DNA from: Mixophyes australis
Lineage: Eukaryota > Chordata > Amphibia > Anura > Limnodynastidae
NCBI GenBank assembly: GCA_036250195.1
Contig: JAVHZZ010000008.1
Coordinates: 7,492,434-7,556,433 of the forward strand
Length of the DNA: 64,000 nucleotides
Direction: 5' to 3'
Shown here: positions 1 through 13,228 of the stretch, piece by piece
Position numbering within the stretch: position 1 is the first letter of the stretch
How the letters are laid out: the number at the start of each line of letters is the position of its first letter
The notes under the pieces: generated by a model
Databases searched by the model: none
What the model was told of the DNA's origin: nothing
The model's input: only the letters and a program-made list of their open reading frames with translations
Program-made: the position numbers and the translations under genes

Positions 1-994
1 TCTTACTGCTAAGTAACCATGTAAACGACATGGAGGGTACAACCTCATTATCACAATGGCACCATACCCAGTGGGGCGACATTATCTTCTGAATGCTGCA
101 TGCTCAGTTTACCTGCGTTCATTGCTAAAAAATACTTGGCGATCAATGGGGTGTCCTGCATTTATCCAACCGACCGCAAGAGCAATTCCCCCCCCGCACG
201 TCAAATGCAGAAACGTTTTGCATGCCACTGGCATTTTCTTAACGCTTAATACTGTGCTTTTATGTATGTTTTGGAAACCAGAGTTCTGCAAGAGAACAGA
301 ACTAAAATACCATCATAACAGGCTATAAAAACACACCGAATAAAGTCAAACTGTAACAAAGATATTTATAGATCCTTAAGCTTTACAGGCATCGCCTCTC
401 GGCTGAATGGGGATTGCAGACTTTTCAGCTTCTTTGTGAAGAACTGGGACAGGTTAAAATATACGTGGGAATGCGCTTAAATTATTACAATGTTTTGGGG
501 AATTCATTCCAGAGGGACCTTCAGAAAGTTAGAGGTCTGCTCCGGCTGAGGAGGTGGTGACAGCCTCAGGAAATGCCTAAATTACAATCATTTTCCAATA
601 ACAGAGAGAGGCGAGCGAGCACTATGGTGACTGCAGGTACACACAGGATCCATAGTTTATATAAAGCGGCAGCTTGCAGCTGCGTCTTAGGCCGCGTAGC
701 AGTTAATCAGCTATTTGACCGCAGCTGTTAAACAACTGGTTCTTTTAAATTAATTGGGGGTTATAAAATGCAATGCTTATACAGCTGGTCTCATTAAATC
801 TTAGTTCACTATTGTACGGGCACAATATAATTGTCCAGGCACCGAATTGTGATGGGTTTTTGTAACTTTAATATCCTCCTATGGTTTATACTGGGACAAA
901 ATACATTGTGTAAAATATCCAATGGAACGACGGACACAGCCCAACATTAATGCCAATATCAAATTGTCGCCTTTGTGTGATTTGTAGGCAACCC

Positions 995-1094
995 GTGGCT
1001 CTGAATCTGCTGGGGAACTACAAGACCCAGCATTAGAATGTGGAGCTGGTAGAGCATACTGGGACTTGTAGTTCTACAACAACTGAAAAGCCAC
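995..1094. repeat. Short palindromic dispersed repeat (AACTACAAG type)
   Basis: About 100 bp with arms GTGGCTCTGAA and TTGAAAAGCCAC-like at the ends and internal AACTACAAGACCCAGCAT facing ATACTGGGACTTGTAGTT. Half or whole copies of the same motif occur at 16236-16280, 37785-37815, 42030-42106 and 63148-63205. It is a MITE-like family of unknown superfamily. Confidence 0.6.
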
Positions 1095-1769
1095 AGGTGA
1101 AATTACTCCATAACTTTACTATCTACCCTCAACTGCAGACACACAGGGCGCTTGTTTTGCACCCTTGGCAACTTCAGTTTAAGTAGCGGCAGAGGCTGAT
1201 TTAGATCCATTTGTCAAAAAATAAACAAACACATAAAAAGAGGTTAAAGTAATCTGGGCTCCTCAGTAGAACAAAACAGAACAGAAAACAAGAAATAAAA
1301 ACAAGTTAAAGTAATCGGGGATTCTCTAGGTCAGGTGTCTAGGTTGCTTATTAGTTGATCTGATCCCGACTAGCTGTCGTTGTGGCTTGAACGGCTGTAA
1401 AAATAATCTCTACACTGACCTTTACCTAAAACAAATACAACCTTAGCACACAATTAGCAGAGAGGAACTTGATTTCCGCGTCCATTCAAGCTGCAGAGGC
1501 CTCAGCTCGAACTGAACTTATCGCAGAATAAGCGCTGGCATGGATCCAGCCATACCGCTTGTGAGAGCAAGTCTCTTTACTCAGAAAATCACTTCTTAGT
1601 TGGTCCGCGGATGCTGCCATATTTATATACCGTTCTGTCCCACATCCCAAATCATTGGCGTGAGAATTACATTGTTAACTGTCTTCCGTCATATATATAG
1701 CACATAACCTCTCACATCTCTAAGGGCATCATCAGTCAACAAAGATAAGATTGTTTATATAACCCATAG

Positions 1770-1942
1770 GGGTATATTTACTAAACTGCGGGTTTGAAAA
1801 TGTGGAGATGTTGCCTATAGCAACCAATCAGATTCTAGCTGTCATTTTGTAGAATGTACTAAATTAATCATAACTAGAATCTGATTGGTTGCTATAGGCA
1901 ACATCTCCACTTTTTCAAACCCGCAGTTTAGTAAATATACCC
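1770..1942. mobile_element. Palindromic MITE with 5-bp target duplication
   Basis: The 173-bp element is an almost perfect inverted repeat starting GGGTATATTTACTAAACTGC and ending with its complement. It is flanked by the direct repeat CATAG at 1765-1769 and 1943-1947. Each arm carries TATAGCAACCAATCAGA, which includes a CCAAT box. It is non-coding. The near-identity of the arms suggests recent insertion or arm-to-arm conversion. A degenerate relative lies at 13229-13367. Confidence 0.85.
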
Positions 1943-2159
1943 CATAGTGTTTTCACATTAGCAAATAATTTGAAGTACCTTATTGAATTGTGAACTAAAT
2001 TCGAAAATGAATATATTTGATATTATTATATATTCTTGAGTACTTCTGTAATGAAACCTATATTAGTGTTTCCCTCAATGTCACTTATGATAAATCTGTT
2101 CTGCATATATACTTTGTATCTTAGTCTCTCTCCCTGTTTTTTGTTTTTCCTTTGATAAG

Positions 2160-2263
2160 GAGTGATTGGCGCAGACGTGAGCGGGTATAATCTTCCTTGT
2201 GAAAACCAGCCAATCACGTCGCGGCTGGCTCTGATCTGTGGAACCTCATCCTGTCACATGGCG
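2160..2263 (+). CDS. FGGY: FGGY internal exon a (FGGY N-domain end)
   Basis: The exon is 104 nt: two bases completing a split glycine codon, then 34 full codons reading [16 protein letters not shown] and on to [16 protein letters not shown]. The human counterpart reads VIGADVRGHG and [11 protein letters not shown] at the same places. The acceptor follows a pyrimidine-rich tract and ends in AAG at 2157-2159; the donor is GTCAGT at 2264. The GTSSCHM stretch belongs to the FGGY fold near the junction of the two kinase lobes and lies by the nucleotide pocket in family members. The exon ends in phase 0, matching the next exon. The last residue is Ala where human has Gly, next to the splice site. 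The preceding exon is not visible in 1-2159. Confidence 0.93.
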
Positions 2264-4493
2264 GTCAGTATCCACTAGATAAACTTGTCGCTGCCCCTGT
2301 AACTCTGCCGTCCGTGTCCTCAGTTCACCTCTCACAATGCTTTTTACACAGCCATATCCTGGGTTTATAAAATGTGGTATCTGTGTGTATGTAAAGATCA
2401 GCACAGCGGCTGCATTGGACGCTGTCTTAAAACAAACGATCCATGAAGTTCTCTATTTCGATTTCGTGTTATTTTTTTATTTATTATTTATTTATCATCT
2501 CTATAAATATCTGGTCAAGTCAGGACATAGAGGGAAACACCGGAAAACCCCAGGACAGTCTGTTTAATTCTGTGTCTTAGGAGTAAACTTGTTTTTAAAC
2601 ATTTAAAAGTACATGTACCTATAGTACAAGTTGGTCTGTTAAACAGGACTTTGTAGCAGCAAGTTGGATGTTTAATGTTTGTATCACTTTGAGGCGTAGT
2701 CAACACCACAATCTTCGCGTAGGAGATTGACAACAGCCTCTCAGCGCTACGCCAACATTTAGCTAGTCGGATTGGCTACATTTTTTGTCACAGGATTCTT
2801 CTTAAGGGGAATGGACAGATGTGATTGGCTGTTTTGATAAATGTGATAGATACAATTCTCCAATGGCATACACTTGGGCGTTACATGGGCGCGTTTACAG
2901 CTTAAGAGGCGCCCAAGCGTTTTTATGTCGGCTCAAAAAGTCCAGCGCTTTCACAGACTTACAATGATCCCTTTAAACGCTATTTGTGACGTGACCTGTT
3001 CAAATATAATGCATTTCAATCAGAGAGTGTTAGAATCCGCGTGACAGCTTCCCCATTTTACTTATAGAAATGAATGGCTTCAATTTGGAGCATCTAAATG
3101 CTGCTTTTCATCTTCATCGTCAGCAGCAGCAGCTCGTTAAACATGGTGGGAAAGATGCCGTGTGACACCACCCTAAGGGAATTAACGAAAGCCACAAAGG
3201 GCAAAAATGCGTGTATGCGATTTTTTGTCTGGCTAGCGCGTTCCGCTGCACAGTCCTACACCCAAATATTTGCATGGTTGAAAGAGTAAAATGTTGCTTT
3301 GTAAAAAAAAAAAACTCCTGAAAATCATGACCAACGATGGAACGATGACGGGCAAATGTGGAAGTGTGTATGTGGCAACGTAGGCAGATATCTGTACAGT
3401 GCACAGAGTCAGGATCTTTTCAGCAGATGGTTATGAGAGATGAAGATCACAGATCTGAAGGTAAATCGTGTAGGTGTGTACACAGGAATCTACATGGTCA
3501 TTGGGACTTCTGTCGTTGGTAAATTCGTTACAGAAATTACATCTAAAGTAAGATTACATAGATAGTACCCAGCTTTATATTGTTGCATACATAATTTTCT
3601 CTGGATTATCACCTTATTAACATCACTCAATTATTTACATTTTTCTAACCTAATAAAATAATAATAAATATATAATATACCATTTTTCAATAGAGTCTGT
3701 GATCCTACACGCCGGTGGGGGACAGGTTTAGACGGTCAGCCAGACTTTGTTTGCATACAGTGCAATAATCAATAGGAGTTCTCACGTCCGTAGGCGTTTG
3801 AATGTCAGCTCTGCTTATTTTTGTCTTATTTAAGCTTGGCACAGTAAAGAAGAACACTTGTTCTGCAGAACTTTTCTAGACATGACTGAAACTCACATAA
3901 GCATGTCAACTGTTAATGCCTTGCTAATTGTAATTGCTGGTAATACGTGCATCGAGACTGTCTAAATGAGATTTGCGCTACGTCATGCGTAACATTGCAA
4001 CATTTGCTCCGAGCCATAGACTATTTTTACAGGGCGAACCACGGCGCAGTAATGGTCTGTAGCCGATGGGTTCCAGGATTCGGGGAGAAGTTGCATATTA
4101 AGTTCCATGGCGGGTTCTGAAGTTAGTTCCCTCTTCTACAGCTGGATCTATAGGCAGTGATTGCACTTAGTGTAAAGAGCTCTGTTCCAGCAACAGGGAT
4201 GTTTAATTAATCGTCGTGGCAGTTCCTTGGGATTATAACAGTTACATTAAATGTTATATGTGTGTACACATGCTGATGAGTATGTAAAACATGTTTATTA
4301 TGCAACGTTATACATATTTACTGATTGTGCTGTTGTAGGCTTAGAGCAAAGTACCACGTGGCACAGGAAAGTAATACTTAGTGCACAGTTTGTGGTACAG
4401 CCTCATTTGCCAGAATAGACCCCCAAAGGTGAGATATATTATACAGCCTCAGTTATAACTCATATATAATATCCCCATATGTCCAGTATATTT
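2264..4493. other. Intron, start of the 24-kb FGGY intron
   Basis: No exon-like sequence was recognised. A repeat fragment at about 3300-3583 is listed separately. The stretch ends at the 36-bp minisatellite. Confidence 0.6.
3300..3583 (-). mobile_element. Copy of the TTAA-flanked repeat, reverse orientation
   Basis: This is similar to the reverse complement of 43041-43330. Shared blocks include ATCAGATCTGTGATCTTC-type sequence around 3441-3470, the CAGATATCTGTACAGTG block at 3387, and the terminal GTACCCAGCTTTA at 3569. The other end is not clear, so it is a truncated or rearranged copy. Confidence 0.65.
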
Positions 4494-7400
4494 CCATATA
4501 CCAAGGACGCCCTGTCTCCTGCACCCTCTCCATATACCAAGGAAGCCCTGTCTCCTGAACCCTTTCCTTATACCAAGGACGCCCTGTCTCCTGAACCCTT
4601 TCCTTATACCAAGGACGCCCTGTCTCCTGCACCCTCTCCATATACCAAGGACGCCCTGTCTCCTGAACCCTTTCCTTATACCAAGGACGCCCTGTCTCCT
4701 GAACCCTTTCCTTATACCAAGGACGCCCTGTCTCCTGAACCCTCTCCATATACCAAGGACGCCCTGTCTCCTGCACCCTCTCCATATACCAAGGACGCCC
4801 TGTCTCCTGCACCCTCTCCATATACCAAGGATGCCCTGTCTCCTGAACCCTTTCCTTATACCAAGGATGCCCTGTCCCCTGAACCCTTTCCTTATACCAA
4901 GGACGCCCTGTCTCTTGCACCCTCTCCATATACCAAGGATGCCCTGTCTCCTGAACCCTCTCCATATACCAAGGATGCCCTGTCTCCTGAACCCTCTCCA
5001 TATACCAAGGACGCCCTGTCTCCTGCACTCTCTCCATATACCAAGGATGCCCTGTCTCCTGCACCCTCTCCATATACCAAGGATGCCCTGTCTCCTGAAC
5101 CCTCTCCATATACCAAGGACGCCCTGTCTCCTGCACTCTCTCCATATACCAAGGATGCCCTGTCTCCTGAACCCTTTCCTTATACCAAGGACGCCCTGTC
5201 TCCTGAACCCTTTCCTTATACCAAGGACGCCCTGTCTCTTGCACCCTCTCCATATACCAAGGATGCCCTGTCTCCTGAACCCTCTCCATATACCAAGGAC
5301 GCCCTGTCTCCTGCACTCTCTCCATATACCAAGGATGCCCTGTCTCCTGAACCCTCTCCATATACCAAGGACGCCCTGTCTCCTGCACCCTCTCCATATA
5401 CCAAGGATGCCCTGTCTCCTGAACCCTCTCCATATACCAAGGACGCCCTGTCTCCTGCACTCTCTCCATATACCAAGGATGCCCTGTCTCCTGAACCCTC
5501 TCCATATACCAAGGACGCCCTGTCTCCTGCACCCTCTCCATATACCAAGGATGCCCTGTCTCCTGAACCCTCTCCATATACCAAGGATGCCCTGTCTCCT
5601 GAACCCTCTCCATATACCAAGGACACCCTGTCTCCTGAACCCTCTCCATATACCAAGGACGCCCTGTCTCCTGCACCCTCTCCATATACCAAGGACGCCC
5701 TGTCTCCTGCACCCTCTCCATATACCAAGGACGCCCTGTCTCCTGCACCCTCTCCATATACCAAGGATGCCCTGTCTCCTGCACCCTCTCCATATACCAA
5801 GGACGCCCTGTCTCCTGCACCCTCTCCATATACCAAGGATGCCCTGTCTCCTGAACCCTCTCCATATACCAAGGATGCCCTGTCTCCTGAACCCTCTCCT
5901 TATACCAAGGACACCCTGTCTCCTGAACCCTCTCCATATACCAAGGACATCCTGTCTCCTGAACCCTCTCCATATACCAAAGACGCCCTGTCTCCTGAAC
6001 CCTCTCCTTATACCAAGGACGCCCTGTCTCCTGAACCCTCTCCATATACCAAGGACATCCTGTCCCCTGGACCCTCTCCATATACCAAGGACGCTCTGTC
6101 TCCTGAACCCTCTCCATATACCAAGGACGCCCTGTCTCCTGAACCCTCTCCATATACCAAGGAAACCCTGTCTCCTGAACCCTCTCCATATACCAAGGAC
6201 GCCCTGTCTCCTGAATCCTCTCCATATACCAAGGACACTGTGTCTCCTGAACCCTCTCCATATACCAAGGAAACCCTGTCTCCTGAACCCTCTCCATATA
6301 CCAAGGACGCACTGTCTCCTGAACCCTCTCCATATACCAAGGACGCACTGTCTCCTGAACCCTCTCCATATACCAAGGACACACTGTCTCCTGGACCCTC
6401 TCCATATACCAAGGACACTGTGTCTCCTGAACCCTCTCCATATACCAAGGACACTCTGTGAACCCTCTCCATATACCAAGGACGCACTGTCTCCTGAACC
6501 CTCTCCATATACCAAGGACACTCTGTGAACCTTCTCCATATACCAAGGACGCTCTGTCTCCTGAACCCTCTCCATATACCAAGGACGCCCTGTCTCCTGA
6601 ACCCTCTCCATATACCAAGGAAACCCTGTCTCCTGAACCCTCTCCATATACCAAGGACGCCCTGTCTCCTGAATCCTCTCCATATACCAAGGACACTGTG
6701 TCTCCTGAACCCTCTCCATATACCAAGGACACCCTGTGAACCCTCTCCATATACCAAGGACGCACTGTCTCCTGAACCCTCTCCATATACCAAGGACGCA
6801 CTGTCTCCTGAACCCTCTCCATATACCAAGGACGCACTGTCTCCTGAACCCTCTCCATATACCAAGGACGCACTGTCTCCTGAACCCTCTCCATATACCA
6901 AGGACGCACTGTCTCCTGAACCCTCTCCATATACCAAGGACGCCCTGTCTCCTGAATCCTCTCCATATACCAAGGACACTGTGTCTCCTGAACCATCTCC
7001 ATATATCAAGGACATCCTGTCTCCTGAACCCTCTCCATATACCAAGGACACCCTGTCTCTTGAACCCTCTCCATATATCAAGGACACCCTGTCTCCTGAA
7101 CCCTCTCCTTATACCAAGGACGCCCTGTCTCCTGAACCCTCTCCATATACCAAGGACGCCCTGTCTCCTGAATCCTCTCCGTATACCAAGGACACTGTGT
7201 CTCCTGAACCCTCTCCATATATCAAGGACATCCTGTCTCCTGAACCCTCTCCATATACCAAGGACACCCTGTCTCCTGAACCCTCTCCATATATCAAGGA
7301 CACCCTGTCTCCTGAACCCTCTCCATATACCAAGGACACCCTGTGAACCCTCTCCATATACCAAGGACGCACTGTCTCCTGAACCCTCTCCATATACCAA

Positions 7401-8646
7401 GGACACCCTGCCTCCTGAACCCTCTCCATATACCAAGGACACCCTGTGAACCCTCTCCATATACCAAGGACGCACTGTCTCCTGAACCCTCTCCATATAC
7501 CAAGGACGCCCTGTCTCCTGAATCCTCTCCATATACCAAGGACACCCTGTCTCCTGAACCCTCTCCATATACCAAGGACACCCTGTCTCCTGAACCCTCT
7601 CCATATACCAAGGACGCACTGTCTCCTGAACCCTCTCCATATACCAAGGACGCCCTGTCTCCTGAATCCTCTCCATATACCAAGGACACCCTGTCTCCTG
7701 AACCCTCTCCATATACCAAGGACACCCTGTCTCCTGAACCCTCTCCATATACCAAGGACACCCTGTCTCCTGAACCCTCTCCATATACCAAGGACACTCT
7801 GTGAAACCTCTCCATATACCAAGGACGCACTGTCTCCTGAACCCTCTCCATATACCAAGGACACTCTGTGAACCCTCTCCATATACCAAGGATGCTCTGT
7901 CTCCTGAACCCTCTCCATATACCAAGGACGCCCTGTCTCCTGAACCCTCTCCATATACCAAGGAAACCCTGTCTCCTGAACCCTCTCCATATACCAAGGA
8001 CGCCCTGTCTCCTGAATCCTCTCCATATACCAAGGACACTGTGTCTCCTGAACCCTCTCAATATACCAAGGACACCCTGTGAACCCTCTCAATATACCAA
8101 GGACGCACTGTCTCCTGAACCCTCTCCATATACCAAGGACGCACTGTCTCCTGAACCCTCTCCATATACCAAGGACGCACTGTCTCCTGAACCCTCTCCA
8201 TATACCAAGGACGCCCTGTCTCCTGAATCCTCTCCATATACCAAGGACACTGTGTCTCCTGAACCCTCTCCATATACCAAGGACATCCTGTCTCCTGAAC
8301 CCTCTCCATATACCAAGGACACCCTGTCTCCTGAACCCTCTCCATATATCAAGGACACCCTGCCTCCTGAACCCTCTCCATATACCAAGGACACCCTGTC
8401 TCCTGAACCCTCTCCATATACCAAGGACGCCCTGTCTCCTGAACCCTCTCCATATACCAAGGACGCCCTGTCTCCTGAATCCTCTCCATATACCAAGGAC
8501 ACCCTGTCTCCTGAACCCTCTCCATATACCAAGGACACCCTGTGAACCCTCTCCATATACCAAGGACGCCCTGTCTCCTGAACCCTCTCCATATACCAAG
8601 GACACCCTGTCTCCTAAACCCTCTCAATATACCAAGGACACCCTGT
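4494..8646. repeat. Giant 36-bp minisatellite (about 115 units)
   Basis: A tandem array of the unit CCATATACCAAGGACGCCCT plus GTCTCCTGAACCCTCT (36 bp), extending 4.15 kb. Because 36 is a multiple of three and the unit lacks stops in several frames, both strands show long open frames with 12-residue repeats (for example SPYTKDALSPEP). They have no codon-level conservation and should not be called genes. Nine 31-bp variant units, lacking five bases so that the junction reads TGTGAACC, shift the frame (junctions at 6459, 6526, 6737, 7344, 7447, 7802, 7869, 8080, 8543). The left third (to about 5870) alternates GCACCC/GAACCC and CCTT/CCAT variants, while the right part is richer in GACACC and GACGCA units. 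Confidence 0.97.
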
Positions 8647-8866
8647 TCTTGGGCACCCCTTCCATGGGAACCATTTCTCCTCCATCCCCCCAGCACCTGC
8701 TCCTCTCTCCTCTGACTTGTTTAATATAAAAATAAAATAAGCACCAAATTATATAGATTTTATTTTTATAGTAGCCTATATTTATTTATCACTGAAACCC
8801 TGATTTTGTTTGCATGTGGAAAAATAACTAAAACATAAACAGAATTGCTCCAAAAAATAAACACTA

Positions 8867-9537
8867 GGGGTCTGATTCATTAAGGCAGGTAAAACAAACG
8901 GAAATTGCGTTGTTTTAAAAAAAAAACGCAGATAGTTCGGGCATCTGCATAAAGATGTTGTTGAATACGGGTCTAGGTCCGCTCTGCTCTAACAGACAGT
9001 ATACTGAAGGGGGCGCCCTATGATTGTCATCTGTTAATAATATAGTCATTAATTATAAAATTGTTTTTATTAAAAAAGTTTATTTTCCCCAGTGTTTTTC
9101 ACTCCCATACATTTATCAGGATGTTATTAATATCTACTGTACATGAAATATATTTTTAGAGCTGCTCCTGATTACAGACACATGTTCTAGCTGTATACAC
9201 AGCTGTCATCACTAGTAATCAGCACTTACACCTGACCTGTAGCTGGTGCCAGTGATACGACAGAAAATCACTAATCTGAGCGATGGCCAAAGCTTGAATC
9301 AGACGCTGCTGTGTGCGCTCCAACTTGGCAGGTCCTTACTGTACACTGACTACGTTCATACACTAAGTTACCTCCCTGTTCTGCCCCTGAAATCAAAGGT
9401 TGTAGTAAGGGTCCTTTGCGCTTGATTTGGACGTTGCTGCGTTCTCTGGCGTATTGCCCGGCTCTGGGCATGTGCAGAGTAATTTTACGCAAAATACACT
9501 ATGTATTGGCATTTACACTCCTTAATTAATCAGGCCC
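8867..9537. mobile_element. Non-autonomous TIR DNA element, GGGCCTGATTC family
   Basis: A 671-bp element with ends GGGGTCTGATTCA and AATCAGGCCC. Its interior matches the reverse complement of 31297-31984 over long blocks, for example the AGCTGCTCCTGATTACAGAC and CTAGCTGTATACACAGCTG segments at 9160-9215. It has no transposase frame. Target-site duplication is not clear (CTA/TGA), so the superfamily is unassigned. Confidence 0.75.
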
Positions 9538-9539
9538 TG

Positions 9540-9670
9540 AATATTTTCCAGTATATTATAGAGCCCCAATTGCCAAATATATTCTGCATACCAAATTGCC
9601 CAGCATATTAGCAATCCATGAACTGCCCAGCATATTATCTAAACTCCTTTGTATATCATATTATATGAAT
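9540..9670. repeat. Degenerate copy of the CAGTATATAATACAG periodic repeat
   Basis: About four decayed periods resemble the array at 30060-31237 (TTCCAGTATATTATAGAGCC, CCCAGCATATTA). No intact unit is left. Confidence 0.45.
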
Positions 9671-11774
9671 TCCAAATATCCATTGGCTTCTATATTCTGC
9701 TCTGAAAGGGTTTACAAATCCCCAAAGTCCTGCAAAGAAAAGCCAACAAGAGCCCCTTCTGCAATGCAGGCCAAGGATCTGGAAATACATATTTTTAAAG
9801 AAGAAAAATTCACCCCAATCCCTGCATATAAATCCATTGTCTTCTGCATTATATTACTGTACTGTGCAGGTTGTGTACTATATTTTCCTAAGCTCTGTAA
9901 ATAACGTCCAGGCCAGCTCATATGTTTCATACTAAACGTTGGCATTAATTAATTAACAGAATGAGTGGAACGGGGGGGGGGGGGGGAGAGGGGTGGCAGA
10001 AGTTGAGAGTGAATGTATTTGGTTTGGACTAAACATTGAAGTTTTCAGCCAAAATACAGTCTGGCTAGTTTATAAGAACATAACCTGGTTATGATGTATA
10101 TGGGAATCATTATAGAGTGGAGGGCAGGAAGGGTAACTGAATGTGAGTTTATTAACCACATCATAGCTTAGAATGGAATGACAAAGTCACATTGAAGTTA
10201 TTGCTAAACCCTAATTGGGGAATGCTACAATTTCTCTGCTTAATGTCTGATTTAGTCACTAGAGGCTGGACGTGATGAAAAGTCTGATGAGAACCGTGTT
10301 GTGTAGTATACTCAAGTAAATGTTGTGTTGTTATTATGTTCACCTATGATGCCGCAGTGCTGACCATGGGGATAACAGGACATACATAATACAGGCACAT
10401 ACAAGGAAGGCAAAATTATGCAGACATGGTATCTCCCCCTAGAGATAATTTCTCTCTTTGCTAAGTGGACCTTCAGTGCACACAGAATTCTTAGAGAGTG
10501 GATAAAATATCATAAACATTACAACGTGCTACATGCTTCATTTGTCGTCCGTTATTCGTGTAAAAAAAAATCTATAAGTCAGGACATGCAGCTTATAAGA
10601 AAAACCTGCTGTCACCACCAAACATAGCTATGGCAGCGAGTCCATGCACAGTAGAGGCAGCCATCTTGTTGTGGCCTGAACCATTATTTATGAGAATCCT
10701 ATCTCGGTGACATTACAGAGGCATTAGACGTTTTAAACTTATTTGCCTAATCCTCTGCAATGTCTGAAGGCTCATGAATTTCGGGGAGTTCCCCCAGACT
10801 TTCGGAAGAGTAGGCCTCTCTCCCGGATCTCGCACCATATTCTTGGAAAGTAGGTGGAGCGGAGCCGTAATGATGTGATTCGCTACAGATCATATTGTCA
10901 TGACCCCACCCCAGGCTGCGCAGTGGCGGGAGCAGGGCTGTGAGGACACAGAACGAGCCATCATGCTACCCGCAGTTGCCCCTTGGACCTCTCCTATGGA
11001 ATCTCCCAGAGAAGAGGTATATAAAAGTAGGTAAGTGTGATTTTAACGTTCCAAACTTTTAACCTATACATTTCTGAACGCTAAAGTGATCTTTCTGGTA
11101 CAAACATTTCATGTACTAAATTGGTTCCCTTTGAGTGTTGCACAGTCACCTCTTAATCAGCAGGTGACCCACGTTCCCAGAGACTATAAAGAGAGGGAGG
11201 GAGATGAATTATGGTCTTACTGTAGCGACTGAGTCTGTGGTTAGGCTGGTGTTATCCGGGCATTACATTCAGCAGGTACAGTGAGTTCTAGTTAAAGAGC
11301 TACAGAAGCACCTTTGTGCGACGCCTGGGAAAGGGGAGCTGTGTGAAAACCTTGGCCCGCCTTTGTTGTGGTTTTGGCATCAGAAAACAGCCGACTGTCA
11401 GGAGGAATTTCAGGAACATTAAGCAGAGGAAAAGCTCTTATACCCCGGACTTAAGTGGGGAGAGATCGTACAGCTCTGACTTATGTTAGCAGAAAACCTG
11501 GACACCCTTAAATGTGTGCAGCCCGTGCGTCTTTGCTGGAGTGGAAGGCTTGTTTACAAGTAGAAAAATTTATTCCTATTTATTCTGTTAACATTTGGAT
11601 CCCAAGAAAATTATGATTGGTAAGGGGATAAGTGTAGTACAGTTTCTGCATATGGGGCGGAAGACCTCAACAATTACTATAGGCCATCCAGGTGTTGCAA
11701 GTGCCCCTCCAAGGGGTCAAATACGCCCCCCCCCCCCTTGACCAGAACATATTCTCATCTGTGGTCATGATTCT
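9671..11774. other. Intronic sequence without recognised gene
   Basis: It contains G and C homopolymers (about 9973-9986 and 11709-11718) and a stretch near 10620-10680 with GAGGCAGCCATCTTGT, resembling 51842-51870 (a dispersed repeat fragment). No exon was recognised. Confidence 0.5.
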
Positions 11775-13117
11775 GATGTCACAGAGTGAGTGCAGTCACA
11801 CAGTCTATGTAGCAGGTTAGAGTGTGATTGGATGGTGATGTCACACAGTGAGCGCAGTCACACAGTCTATGTAGCAGGTTAGTGTGTGATTGGATGGTGA
11901 TGTCACAGCGCAGTCACACAGTCTATGTAGCAGGTTAGTGTGTGATTGGGTGGTGATGTCACAGCGCAGTCACACAGTCTATGTAGCAGGTTAGTGTGTG
12001 ATTGGGTGGTGATGTCACAGAGTGAGCGCAGTCACACAGTCTATGTAGCAGGTTAGTGTGTGATTGGATGGTGATGTCACAGCGCAGTCACACAGTCTAT
12101 GTAGCAGGTCAGTGTGTGATTGGGTGGTGATATCACAGCGCAGTCACACAGTCTATGTAGCAGGTTAGTGTGTGATTGGGTGGTGATGTCACAGCGCAGT
12201 CACACAGTCTATGTAGCAGGTTAGTGTGTGATTGGGTGGTGATGTCACAGCGCAGTCACACAGTCTATGTAGCAGGTTAGTGTGTGATTGGGTGGTGATG
12301 TCACAGAGTGAGCGCAGTCACACAGTCTATGTAGCAGGTTAGTGTGTGATTGGATGGTGATGTCACAGCGCAGTCACACAGTCTATGTAGCAGGTTAGTG
12401 TGTGATTGGATGGTGATGTCACACAGTGAGCGCAGTCACGCAGTCTATGTAGCAGGTCAGTGTGTGATTGGGTGGTGATATCACAGCGCAGTCACACAGT
12501 CTATGTAGCAGGTTAGTGTGTGATTGGGTGGTGATGTCACAGCGCAGTCACACAGTCTATGTAGCAGGTTAGTGTGTGATTGGGTGGTGATGTCACAGCG
12601 CAGTCACACAGTCTATGTAGCAGGTTAGTGTGTGATTGGGTGGTGATGTCACAGCGCAGTCACACAGTCTATGTAGCAGGTTAGTGTGTGATTGGGTGGT
12701 GATGTCACAGCGCAGTCACACAGTCTATGTAGCAGGTTAGTGTGTGATTTGGTGGTGATGTCACAGCGCAGTCACACAGTCTATGTAGCAGGTTAGTGTG
12801 TGATTGGGTGGTGATGTCACAGCGCAGTCACATGGTCTATGTAGCAGGTTAGAGTGTGATTGGATGGTGATGTCACACAGTGAGCGCAGTCACACAGTCT
12901 ATGTAGCAGGTTAGTGTGTGATTGGATGGTGATGTCACAGCGCAGTCACACAGTCTATGTAGCAGGTTAGTGTGTGATTGGGTGGTGATGTCACACAGTG
13001 AGCGCAGTCACATGGTCTATGTAGCAGGTTAGAGTGTGATTGGATGGTGATGTCACACAGTGAGCGCAGTCACACAGTCTATGTAGCAGGTTTGTGTGTG
13101 ATTGGATGGTGATGTCA
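11775..13117. repeat. 56-bp minisatellite (about 23 units, 1.34 kb)
   Basis: The unit contains CAGTCTATGTAGCAGGTTAG, TGTGTGATTGGGTGGTGATG and TCACAGCGCAGTCACA. Most units are 56 bp, and a minority of 62 bp carry an extra six bases (ACAGTG or AGAGTG before AGCGC). A rare variant pair (GTAGCAGGTC followed by GATATCAC) recurs 348 bp apart at 12101 and 12449, showing multi-unit duplication. Confidence 0.95.
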
Positions 13118-13228
13118 CTCACTATTATATAATGTATATAATGAAGAGATGTTGCCTCTTGACTACACAAAGACAAAAAACAAAAACTGATATGTCAGTC
13201 CGGTGCTTCATAATAGCAGTGAAAACAT

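Larger units (their letters stand above)
1..2159. other. Intron of FGGY, upstream of first visible exon
   Basis: This should be the 3' part of an FGGY intron because the exon at 2160 begins inside a codon. I see no exon for the preceding FGGY segment. Apart from the two short palindromic repeats listed separately, it is unremarkable AT-rich sequence. Confidence 0.6.

Noticed and set aside
392..455. Possible short exon (TTTCAGCTTCTTTGTGAAGA region with AG and GT borders)
   Set aside because: The peptide does not match the FGGY segment expected before the exon at 2160.
4449..8039. 1196-residue open frame, and several other long frames on both strands of 4449-8729
   Set aside because: They are by-products of a 36-bp tandem unit without stops; all frames show 12-residue periodicity, overlap one another, and break where 31-bp units occur.
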